In this document: in pieces, positions 20,700 to 33,100 of the stretch
How the letters are laid out: every line of letters begins with the position of its first letter
Numbering within the stretch: the stretch's first letter is position 1
Source of the DNA: Enoplolaimus lenunculus
Taxonomy: Eukaryota > Nematoda > Enoplea > Enoplida > Thoracostomopsidae
NCBI GenBank assembly: GCA_030248215.1
Contig: JASANG010000238.1
Coordinates: 62,001 to 126,000 of the forward strand
Direction of reading: 5' to 3'
Length of the DNA: 64,000 bases
Made by a program: the position numbers and the translations under genes
The notes under the pieces: model-generated
What the model saw: only the letters and a program-made list of their open reading frames with translations
Databases searched by the model: none
Told to the model about the DNA's origin: nothing

Positions 20700-22690
20700 G
20701 CTTGGATCGGATTACAAATATGCAGAGGCATCCATTGCGGCATATAAACCAACTTCCAACCACTCGATAACTGGGTATAGTACCCCAGGCGACCGCTGAA
20801 TAGTAGCCAGTTGCTGAGCGGGAAACCGCTGTGCTACACGGCCATGCAGTGATACTGACCGTTGCGTATTAAGCCGCGACCTCCACGCCCTCGGTAATCA
20901 AATTGTCTTTTCATCGTAATTTCCCTAGCCTGGCCAACTCACGCAGAGGTACCCACACTGGAAGTTGCCCAGATTGAGGGACCGGCTCTTTCATCAATTC
21001 CGTCGTCTCTTTCTCATGTTTTGCCTTCTGTCTGTCTAGGCGATCGCCGTAACTGTACCGATCAATCTGTACTAAACGAGAACGGGAGAGGAGTTGACAC
21101 TCTCTTCCCCTACCCCGTTACTGACTGTGTTCCCGATAGTGGCGCGACTACCACCTGTCGCACTAGGGAAAATTGGACAACATACAGATTCCAATCCTAC
21201 CCTTCCGTCACTGTTGATGTTGTGGTAGTTACTAAGGGCTGACTTTCCTCTTGAGATGGCTGTTGCTTACTAGCAGCGGACCGGAGATCAGGGATCAGCC
21301 GGAGCTCGACTACGTGTTTTTCGACCAGACTAATTCATGAAACTTCGCACGTGTTAAATCCGCCGGGTATTGATATGTCATCTGATAATGCTCAGGTGTA
21401 TTCAATATTTCTCGCTGAATGTCCATCGCAAATTGAGCAGGTGTTGCCTCCGCTACCGTATCTATAATTGCATACAGTTCATTTCCTAACAGATATCGCA
21501 GTGCTTGCGCCGGTGTTGCAAGACTGCAAAATTATTCTTTTCAAAATCCTTACGCAGACTCCAGTACCGCTGATTAATGTAACTTCTCTCCTTTACCAAC
21601 GAAAACGACCTCTTTAATCGCGGTTCGTTATCTGTCCGTGTATACTTTCCGTATTACGGAAACAAATAACGGAAAGAAAAATATTACCGGAGTATTAAAG
21701 TAGCAGCACAACTTTGTGGGCATTCGCTCCTCCGTAGTTTCCCGTATTAATCTTGCTACTCAACGAATAAAACTGTCATGTTGTCCCTCTGTTATAGCAG
21801 TCACCAAACCGAAAACCGTCGCTGCAAGAGCTCTTTCGGCGTAATATAAGCAGTCGAGCAGTTCCCGTTTTCCCGTCTTTGACAACGAAACCGAAACGCA
21901 TCGATGAACACATCTGCCCCCAACGGTGCAATTTGCTCAGGGTACTCAGTCGGTAGTATATCACTCGGCCGAGCAACTTGTTCGAAAATCGAAAAATAAT
22001 ACGCATGTAAGCTGAACGCGGTCGTCCAGGCAGCACAGTCTTGACCCAAAACAAAGGTATATATTACAGGGTATCGTAAATTTACTGCTTTTCTCCGTCC
22101 CAGTCGACCTCGGCGACGAGCAGGCCTAATGGCATTGTCTGTCTTCTAGTTGATGTATCCAAATATCGACTCACGCGCCCGCTACATCCTCATCGTGGCT
22201 AGTACCTCCTTCCACAAACCGTGCCTTGGCGTCTGCGAACGTGCACGCTTCGCTGGTGTATACTCAACGGCCCGACCGCTTGTTGTCCAACACTTGAAGG
22301 TTCAATCTGTGGCTGTGTTAAGGCGGCTAAGCCTGCTATCTCTGCGATTTCACCACGCAATTCGGCAATTTTCTGCTCTGACGCAAAATACACGTTCTGG
22401 TAAAAATCACGAGATGCCATGAGATCGTGTTGTTCTGGCAGTGTACCTGCTGCCACCACTCCCGCATTTGAGCCTCTACTTAGCCAAGCTTGGCGTTCCG
22501 CTGCAAAATTTTTAAATTTTTTCATATACGACGTGTGATTAACGTCTGTATGTCCGCGGATGCCGCCAATAGGCGCCGACATCTCTCCGGCCATTTGGAT
22601 CCGTATACGTTCTCGAGGTTGCAAATTCACCAAGCCAACTTGCAACGCCGCGACTGGTGTCGTATGTTAGGATAATTTGCTATCTCGCTA
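20700..22690 (-). mobile_element. Decayed coding element, possibly an LTR-retrotransposon relic
   Basis: This block is GC-richer than its surroundings and shows broken open stretches on the minus strand with protein-like composition. It is an old remnant. The layout is suggestive of a retroelement structural-protein region, but I see no diagnostic polymerase motif and no flanking repeats. Family and age are unassigned beyond its being clearly degenerate. Confidence 0.35.
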
Positions 22691-23290
22691 AAGTCACGAG
22701 GCCCGAAGATGAGCGGTCATGACAGGATTTATCAAATTCTTACATCTGTATGGATTGTATCTGCGACAACTTCACTCTGCTTGTGTCTTGGAACGTCAAA
22801 CTCATCCTTTCACCGGCACTAAGAGAAGCCACACCATCGGGGGACCCCCGGTTCGCAACCTGAATTAAATTTCTGATTGGGGGTTGCAAAATTTTCAATA
22901 AAGCCCCAGTTGCAGTAACCAGTGTTTAGTTACCTCTACAACTAAACACATAGTCAACAACAAGAACGTGGGCTGAATCGGGGGAAAATCTTAAGTGGGG
23001 GCACGCTCCAGTAGCGAACCCCCCGATTCGCGCTCAGGTCGACATAATGATTGCATAAATATAGTAATTGGCTACTTATATTCACGGGAAAATCTTTTTG
23101 AATTTTCATTAGGATCAATAAAGAAGCGGGTTATTCTTAAAAATCTTTTCACTTGTCTGTTACGTTAATTACAGTTGCTACTGGAAACGCGAGCGCACAA
23201 AGTTTCAAACATCCAGTGAGTCACAGAACATATAAAAACTCAAATGCGATTATAAAATAGCAAACGCAGTAAGACCAAAATATAACCAAT

Positions 23291-23680
23291 CAGGGTGCAA
23301 CCGGAATTCCGGTTCCGGTTCCGGCATTTTTTCACCTTCCGGTTCCGGTTCCGGTAAATTTTTACCGGATTTAAAAATTCCGGTATTATAATTTGGCCGT
23401 TTTCTTAACTTTGCTAATTTTTAAGAATCTCTTTTGAAAGCCACTTGTACTCCGAATATAAGCCATTGATGGTGGATTTCACTTCAGTCGATGATGAAAA
23501 TCTAAAATACAACAAATAAAATAAAACCTATGTTCGACTAAGGTTATTTCACAAATAATAGAGCAAAAAATAAGATTAAAATGAAATTTTTGGTGAAATG
23601 CATTTTTCACTTTCCGGTTCCGGTTCCGGTAAAATTTTCAAATTCCGGTTCCGGTGAATTGTAATTCCGGTTGCGCCCTG
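23291..23680. mobile_element. CCGGTTCCG-type hAT miniature element with 8-bp duplication
   Basis: The left end is CAGGGTGCAACCGGAATTCC; the inverted right end is CAGGGCGCAACCGGAATTAC. The flanks TAACCAAT (23283-23290) and CAACCAAT (23681-23688) match at 7 of 8. Many CCGGTTCCG repeats lie just inside both ends, as expected for transposase-binding subterminal repeats. Confidence 0.8.
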
Positions 23681-24038
23681 CAACCAATCATACCAGGTGG
23701 TATATACCTGCTAAACTAGCAATTTGAAAAATTATATACGTTTAACTTTTTGTTGAAATATGCACTTTACGAGTCGAAAAACCTGTGTACTAAAATGCCA
23801 AACCTACGCCCATGTACTGCGATGTTACTTATTTTATTAATTTTATTTACAGTTACGTATATATAGATATATTATATAGATACATTATATAATTAGTTTG
23901 ATTTAGAACAGGAACATGTGAAGCTAGAATCTAGTCATAAAGATTTAGAAGTTTGCGTGGTTTGGGTTTCAATCGTTTGCGAATGAACGTGTTCTGTCAA
24001 TTATATACGTACTTTTTTGACGTGATATTTTTGTAAAA

Positions 24039-24167
24039 ATGGATCCTCTTACGTGGTTTCTGTTGTCCTGGGCCACTGTTGCATTGATACTATATCTGAT
24101 TGCGAAGTCGTGGAATGATTCTACCGTTGGTATGGAGGATCGTGATATTAAAACCAAAATTGATCAG
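24039..24167 (+). CDS. SMP gene exon 1: N-terminal membrane anchor
   Basis: It encodes residues 1-43. The segment TWFLLSWATVALILYLIA is a single membrane span followed by a charged stretch. SMP proteins of this group are anchored in the ER by such an N-terminal span. Donor GTTTGT, phase 0. Confidence 0.8.
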
Positions 24168-27100
24168 GTTTGTCTTGGCAGGTAGATTCTGGAATATCCT
24201 CAAGCATTGAAAAGTATATATCCCGAATCGACCGGATATTAATGTTAAGGGATGCCGGAACTGGAGCCAAGTAATTTTTTACCGGATCGTTCAATAGTAC
24301 GTATGCAATGCAAATATGGTTTATAATGTATATATAAATGATGAAATATTATTTTTGAAGTACCTTCAGTTGTACATTTGGCAAAAAGATGTTTTTACAG
24401 TGGCAAAGATATGTTTTGACAAAAATTATGCCTAGAGATACAATCTTTGTTAAATATTCATTTGGTCGGCAGGTACTGGTACTTTGAAAATATAATAAAC
24501 TACGGCTTCAATACGTATGTGTAATACGGGTCGTTCTCACAGTTCATGACTGTTTCTGGACGTGCGTTGCTTCCCAATTAATTTTATTTGATCTATCATG
24601 AGTTTCATTAATTTGACGAATTATCATGTTGCATATAATATACCTCCGTCATATTGCAATGTTGAAACAATTTTGTTTAGGATTTGGTTACACTTGCGCG
24701 GGGTCATGTTCTCAACGGCAAAAATAACGACATATCTACGCAGCAATTTACTGCGGGCGATCCTGCTCGTTCAACTATTACCAAACACCCTAGCGAACCT
24801 CGGAAGCAGTCTGATCAAACGTGCCAAACAGAGTTATATTCTGCTGTAGAAAAAAATACGGAAAAATCTGACCCTGGAACCACATCAGTGCAATCAACAA
24901 AGCCTGACAGCGACTTAGAAAAACCACTTATGCCGTTTAACACATCTTCATCTTCCATGCGGGGACCTCCATTAGTGGAAGAAACGACTTTAGAAACAGG
25001 TGTTGTTGCCAGTCAGCTGAACGCTCCGATTTCTAATGTAGGTGCTGGAAGTATTTTGGTTGAATCATTAGCAGAAACAATTGCGAGCGCTCGTGCTGCC
25101 GGGGGCAGTGCTGTTTGTCCGGAACTGAAGCATAGACCGGGTACTGGTGAACCTTGCGAATGGCTGAATGATATCCTGTCGTGGATGTTTCGATGTTATC
25201 GTAATGCACCTGAAGTTGTGTCCGCATGGTTGCAATCGATGAATGTGGCTGCAAAGAAGGCATCGAATAATGTACGTGTTTATGAAGTTTGTGGCGTCAA
25301 GCGTAACTAGATAAAGAGCAGCATTGTAGTTTGCCGGAAGGTTAACGTTTAAAAGTATAAAATAATTTTGGATAAAACTGTTATTTATGGGCAAACATAA
25401 CAATTCACGCTCACAATAGCTTTTGTTTGACATGGCTGAACTCTATATACAAATTCACTTTGCCGTAGTGTAGTTTGAAGAGTTTCAGTTCCAAATGATA
25501 ATCGTTTGTTATCTGTTTCTCAGACTTCGTTTTTTCCCGAACGCTATTTTATGTTTTATCCTGAGATACAGAGCTTCAGGAAATTAGATTAAGAGTCGTC
25601 CTTTTTATGCTTTTTTGAATATAAGCAATGAGCAATACACAAAACACAATTGCAGTTTCTGTGTGTTGGTGATATGTAGTTATACAAATGCCCGCTTTTG
25701 TGTTTATATATATGTGTGTGACTCTAATCTCAGGTGCATTGATGAACTGTTACGTATATTTGTCGTCCAGGGTTGTAAGGTTTTTGTCTCGGCTACAGTC
25801 ATAGTAGATGCACCTTTCGTATACGTACATATACCTACGAAATGTGCTTAGATGTAGATTGCGCGTAGATGTTTGTGATGCATTTGTCTGCGCTCCGTTT
25901 GCTAACATCGTACGTAAACGTTTCTTCAAATATTAAGCTTCAAAGTTTGAAATGACAGTACGTAGTGTGATGTATCATATTAATGCTGCAGAGTTCAATC
26001 TGCCGGCATCTTTGAAGTTAGCTCATCGTCGTGACTGTTTAGCTTTAGACTGTAGCATTTTAATCTTTGAGTAATTTGTTTGTAGATTTGTTTCCATGTA
26101 CTATATATTTAGCAAAATTTTAAAGCCGTGCTGAATTTTTTGCTAACTTCGCTTGAATCTCTTTAGGTAGAAGCGGTTTATTTTGCGTTTCGCTTACCAT
26201 ATTCGCATTCAGGGATTCCAGTACTCACTAGGTTGCACTGTGCGACCAATTAAGAAAACTCACCGAAATATCACAGCAAAATACTGTATATCTTACAAAT
26301 TCCCATTCTAATCGCCACGTTATTAACCAAGACATGTTCGAACAATCAAAGTATACTCAAATACCTTATCGGTTCTGTTGGACTACTATATACCGCCGCC
26401 GTATTATTATTCGCTTATTTGGAGATACTTATTAAGCTGAGACCCTCTTAACAGTTGCAATTGACAGGGTGCAAAGCGGAACTGGAATATACCGGAATCG
26501 GAATAGCAAATTTATACCGTAATCGGAATCGGAACTAGAAGTTTTGTGACTGGATAATCGGAATCGAAACTCGTTTTAAATCAGTATTCTAATCGTAATC
26601 AGAATTCCTGCACCCCGGCAGCTGATTTTGGCAATAACAAGTATATAGCATAAACAGTCATTACACTGATTGTATGAACTGCCGACGTCTAATATATATT
26701 TGTTTTATTTTCAGGTTGGATGTGAAGTTGTTTTTGAAGAACTGTTGCAGAACGACGAAGACGGTGATACAGAGCCTCCTCGATTGAGCTCAATGCGCGC
26801 TGAACCTGGCACCACTGATAATTTGGTAAGTATACGTTGGTACCAAGTAAGAGCTTTTACATAGTTATCAGTTTTATGAAATGTTACCGTAAGAGCTTAA
26901 TCAACACTGAAGTACGTTATTTTTAACGGAATTCAAATTCAAAACAATACCTATTCCTCTGGTTAATGTATCGGTAATAATCGGCACTTTTCTTGAGTTG
27001 GTACTGTTAGAATTTTCTTATTATTTTAGTTTTCTAATATTTTTGGGCAATATTCTGTTTAACGGGGTAAATTCTCGATTGTCGTGGTACTTTTGCGCAT

Positions 27101-30100
27101 TACTTTGTTTTTAGAAAAACGCTGGATTGTTACCGCTCATAGAATCTGAGTTAAATACAATTAGTTCACAATATCCCTATTGTTTCATAAGTTATCTTTG
27201 TCATAAGCTGATCAAAATATATTGAAAAACGGACAGGTGTGAGGATTCAGCGGTTGAGGCACGGCAACCACATTTATACTTTTTTATGCATCCCACGAGA
27301 AACCTTTTTCAGCCTTTCGTGTGGCTTGAAACCATTGAGGGAAGCGTATTTTGTTCTTCACTTTCACTTCGCTTAGTCAGCTCACAGAAACTACCCGATT
27401 GTCTACTTGTGAGCAACTACGATGCTAAGATATCGCAGTTGACGGGACAGGTATGCACGTTGTTTTTGGTTAGAATTTGCAATATAGCTATCATGTACCA
27501 GTTTCTGATACAACTGTGTTTGAAAGAGTAAAGGGATCGGTGCAGCAAGGCAAAAATGCGTATGTTTAAACCATGCTCTCTTTTTGAATATAGTAGATAA
27601 CAGGGTGCGACCAGATAAATACTTACCGGATATCGGAACCGGATTATTTGACGCAAAAATGCGTTTTACTCTCTCGCTTACATAAACGTATCAAAACTTG
27701 AACTTCTTGATTTGCCCAGAAATGTATACAAAAATGCTTCGGTCTGCTTTGTAATTTTTGTCACATTCGTCGAAGATCTTTTTGCCCGTGTTTATACATT
27801 ACATAGTTATTCGTAACCTCATTTTAATTATTTTTCAGATTCGCATGCGGCTTGCGTGTATTGCGAACGAACTATTCCTAATGGCATGTTTTGATGGTAG
27901 ACCGTCCATGTATATAAAGTTAATTCCACACGCTGCTACAATTAACGAAGTAATGTAGCGAGTTATTGTTGTATCGGTTTCTGTTCAGGCGCAGGTTGTA
28001 TACCAGGCACCTGCTATACTATACTCGTACTCTGTTAAGCACGAACATTGATAGTCTACTGTTATATAATATAGTAGGGTCGAATGACTTAGTTTAATAC
28101 GGTTGAAAGTCGAACTCGGTAATCTTGTTCCGGTTTTAACGATAGAGGAGAATAATCTTTTCTAGGTGTCACCAAAGGTGTAACAAAATCCAAGATCGTT
28201 AGTTGTATTTTAAGGAAAAGAGTGCGTTTTGTTTCAGGGCGGCACTGTGGACGAAGGCCTCGTAGAGGAAGCAATCAGACAATGCTTTATGACAGCGGTT
28301 ACCAATTTAAGCCTAACACCGTGCACCAAACTACCTGAACCGGTGGAAGAAATTTTCAGAAAGTTAAACACTGGGCCTCTAACAACGTCGCAAACAGATT
28401 CAGTTAGTACTGTATTTGTGTTTTCCAGGTATTTGTTTTTTTGTTTTGAAATTCACTTTTGAAGTACCTTGTGTTGAAATCCTCTCCCGAAATTTCTTAC
28501 AGAGACAAGGCAAAACATATTTAACATACTTACAAACAACCGTCAGGATCGTATTGCTCTCCCGAACGGAAATCTCGACGCTCCTGATAACGCCGTGCTT
28601 TTTGAGTCATTGCTAGTATTATTGTTAAGGACACAAGTGGTGTATACACTGGAAGACGGGATGGAAATCGTTTGCTTGTAAAAGTAATTCGTGCACAGCG
28701 GATTGGTGCCGGGGAAGGTAACCTGTTTGTGTTCTAAAGAAATATCGAGATTGAGGGGACATATTCGAGGATTTCTTATTAATTTTTTTTCGGATGTTTT
28801 GAACCAATGTTTATCAACATGCTTAGGTCAAGCAACCGCGATTCTTGATATGGAATTCTCATCTTTCTATCAACTTTATAACCTTGTTATCACTGTTTCT
28901 TTGATTATTCGTAATCTGTAACTGAAACTGAAGTTTTGTTTTCAGTAATACAACAACCTTTTACTACAATTGAAATGGATGAACCAGCTCAGAAACACAC
29001 AACATCATTGGGACTAAATATTAGTCCTGTTTGGGAAGAGGAATTCCTTTTGTAAGTTTGAAATTAATTGAATCAACATCTATTCGTGTTTTGGTATCAT
29101 AGAGATGTGCGTTCAAACGTTGTATCAGTTCGAACACTAAGACACGTGTTACATTAGTATTCCGAAAGAGCATAATTTTTTACGTATACTTAATGGTTCT
29201 AAATATAGTAAGCGTAACAGGATGTTATAACTTTTTGTGAATTTCTGCTTACGTCGTTCTTAACTTTAACTGTTAACTTTAGTGAACTCACGTCAAAAAG
29301 CGAAGAACTGTTATTTGAAGTATACGAAAAGGTCGAATATGGGAATCGTACGTTTTTTCAAAGGAATATTTTGTAAAAGAAAAACCATAACGATCCAATA
29401 TTAATAAAGCTTCATTGTAACTTACAGCTACAGACGTTTCTAGATTGTGTGTTTGTTGTGGCTTTATATCAAGTGTGAGCGGTCTCGGTTTCGGCAAGTC
29501 CGGATTTGTCTGGTCTTGGTCTCCGCAAGTCTCGGGATTTGTCTGGTCTCGGTTTTGATTTCGCTAGTTTCAGTCTCGGTGGTTTGCAGGCCGAGACCAA
29601 CGAGTGAAAAAGCGATAAGCATTCACAAAAAATTTTTTAAATAGCTTTGGCCTGGAAGTACTTGCGCATTTCGCCTACCAACACAGACAGCGAACGATTG
29701 TGGAGCACCGCTACCTGGCTATGCAGCGATTTGAGAAACAGAATGACCCCTCCGGTTACCCAATATCCTATTTTTGAAAGGAAACCAAAACACCTTGATT
29801 TTATTGTGACAGAGCACAAATAGTTGAATTTTCGCGTTTAAAACATTTATGGTATTGTATAAAAAAACTATGGGTCATCTACATTTATAACATCACACGT
29901 CTGTTTAAAAATATTTCAGTCCATTCGGTTTGCCTGGGAGTAAAAAACACTATAACTCTGAATTAGGGATTGTACCGAGTGTGTTTTGAGACAGTGTGAT
30001 TTGTCCCGAGTCTGTTCAAAAAGTATTGCGACAGTAGCCGGGTGAAAAATAAAGGAAAAATAAATTTTGGCGGCGATTCATTAGTTTAATTGTATGACGC

Positions 30101-33100
30101 GGCAATTCAAATCAGATAAAATCATTCAAAAGTTAATTTTTATTTTCGTTGGCGATTGGACTGGGACCAAAAGTCTCGCTCTTGGTTGGTTGGGTATCGG
30201 TCTCACTTTTTTGACCGAGACCGCCCATCCCTGCTTCATGTTAAAAGTAATAAAATGAGCACACTGCTTGACGAGAAATCATAAACTTTGTATTTTTTGC
30301 AAATATTTTACATTGCTAATGCAGATGGTTTGCACATCCAAGCAGGTAGCGCAGAAATAGACTTGATCGCTCTCGAGTTTTACTTTAGTCTTTTCGTCTC
30401 GCTAATCACTAAGGTAGGATGTGTCTGATTGTGTCCACGAATTTGTTCAAAACTACAGTATAACCCATTTAATTCTTCGGTAGCGCAGAAAAATTTTGAT
30501 TGGGTAATGTTTATTTTTAGCCAAATTTCACGGACTTGCAATTGTTGGCGTTGAAGAACTTCGATGTGCATCAACTATGACTCATACGCTAACGCTTCAG
30601 TCGCGTCCGTATCGACGAGACAATGTTTCAGGAACGCTTACAGTAGAGGTACGAGAATATATCTTTGCTTATTATCTATGGTTTATACAAACAAAATGCC
30701 ATTTAAAAATTGTTCGCATGTGACCCGAAACGAAATATAAATCTAAAGACCATTGCAGCAGAAGTTTGTACAGTAATTTGTAGTATTCGAACATCTCAAT
30801 ATTTATCCTGAAGAACTGCTTGATATCCTGATGGTGATGAGAAAATCTTCGATGCACGTCAGTAATTATTAGTCTGTGTCCAGCCTGTTTGAACAAAAAA
30901 GAATTACTGCGTTTCATTCGAAGTTTTTGTAAATCACTAAATCGTTATAATAAACTACAGTTTGTCAATAATGAATTCTATTTGTAAAGCGTTTTGGTTT
31001 TTAATATGATTGTAATTTTTTAAATGGTGAGCTTTCTCTTGTATTTGTTGCGTTCCAGTTCAAATTTCTTGAACCATTTACTCCGGCTTCTGGAGAAGAT
31101 GCCAACCCAGTCGCTCGTCAACAGGGGTCGATTGAAGCTAAAATGTCATCTGCCGAGCCCGAGGATATTCCAGTTGGACCGATTTCACCTCATAATCGTG
31201 TAGTTCTCAATGTGATAGAAACTCCGTTAGACGCGCAGCCACCGAAAGCCAATACTAATGAAGGCAAGAGGTTTTGTCATATTGGTACTAGTTCAACGAA
31301 ACCTTTGAGTGACTGAAAACGCCAGAAAACTGTGAAAATAAGATGCCGATTGGAAAAAAATTTCAAGCTAATTTTTGCCAGCGAACTTTCGTCATTTTAA
31401 GCAAAGGTGTAAAAAATTATGAACCTAACAGTTTCTAGCGTTAAATTTACATCCGTTTACTGTTTGTTGTTTCCCGGCAATTACAACGGGCATGGTTAAC
31501 ACATTTGCTCTTACTGTATGAGTGGTTTTCTTTTTAGTTGACGCAATAAAACCTTTGCCGACAACACAGCTTGTGAAATCGGTTTCACAGGTAACTGTTT
31601 GACTTGAGTCTTGTAGATACTGCTACTCGGTCGGGTTTTGTCCAATAGAATTCTGATTCTTCTACGTAAGAAATTCCGTTTCGGGTTTGTTAAGATTATC
31701 AACACTAAAGAATTGCTATTATATTAGGTTGGTCGGAAAGCTAGAATAACTTTTAATTCAAAAGAAATATTTGGATTAGTCGGCTGTATTTCTCCGGAAT
31801 ATATATTTGAGTTTCGGCATACGGCAGTGATTTAAGCACTAAACATTGACTGGTCTCTATACCTTTGATTTACAGTCTCAAACCAAAGTCCTAAAAGCGG
31901 GTTTTTTACACCTAACCTCCACTGGCTACGCCTTAATCATCAGTGCTTATAGCCGCGGTCAACGCGTTTTAGTATTTCCAGATGCCATTTGGTCTCGAAG
32001 GCGGTACCGATCCACGCGATCTTGGTCCACCTCTAATTCAGCAAGACGATCCGCCTGCAAATCTTCGAACGGTAGCTCGAGAAAATGCTCTTCGTCGACG
32101 TGATCCGAGACAAACGGTGTCCGATGTGCCCTTGGTTGCGTCTGCGGCAGATAAACCGCTGCTGATTTCTGCATCTACATTGGGTATGCGGGGATTTCGA
32201 CTATTTGAGTTGAAGCTTAGAAACTTTAATGCACCCATTCAGTATGTTTGTGAACACTGAGCAAAGTGTTCATGTGTGGATGCGTACGCAGTTTTTATTT
32301 GTCCACGAGGTTATATTTAGCAAATAATAAAACACAAGCTATGGAGTTGTATTCGTTTCGCATTTGCACTAGTTTTGTATTGTAACGTTTGTTAAGCTGT
32401 TCAAATATTCTTGCGCTTTCGGTTTGGGTTTGATACAATGTTATTTCATAAAGGTAACTATCTCGGATGTTTGTTTAACAACACGACTTTTTTGTTAAGC
32501 GCATGCAGCGAAAATCCCTGTCGATGATAACCAAGCTACAAAAACCCCGCACAAATCCACGGTAAGCGGAGATGCTGATGTTGTAGAAGAAGCATCAGAG
32601 CTTCCACCGAAGGTACCTATGCGTCCGAATCGCACTTCACGGCCGCGAAATGTGAAACGAGCTGTCAGTGAAGATAGACCGGAAACTGGTGAGTAGCGTT
32701 TTAGTTACGAGTATCTATTTTGTGACGGTACCCTTTAATCATAGGTATTTATACAGAAATACGAACATTTGTGCTGCAGTATTTTGCGGTATTTGTGTGA
32801 GTTCCACTACTTATTCTGTTTCAGTTTGGACGGGAACTTATTTTAAATTTCAAACGATATATTTTGCGCTGCTGTACTGCTGTTAAACGTCGCTGATTTT
32901 GTTTCAGGACAGCGCAGCTTATCAAGCCGACCTGCGTCTTTCTTTAACGAGCTCAAAGCGCGGCTTACATCTCGCAAAGGTGACTCATCTGTACCACGCT
33001 CAACCGCCGATGTGGCATCAAAATCGCCTCGCGTTCCGGTGAAAGTAGGCAGTGCGAAAACTTCCACGCTTGAAAAACCTCGCCTCAGCAAATCTAGTTC

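Larger units (their letters stand above)
13820..24038. other. Intergenic region between MGAT5-like and SMP genes
   Basis: About 10 kb with no gene I can defend. It holds miniature elements, a coding-like orphan stretch (15290-15728), tRNA-like SINE heads near 17950 and 18680, an A/C-rich block (about 18060-19450), a satellite-bearing element (20068-20571) and a decayed coding element (about 20700-22690). From 16900 to 17900 I see nothing definite. From 23700 to 24038 there is only AT-rich DNA before the next start codon. Confidence 0.6.
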
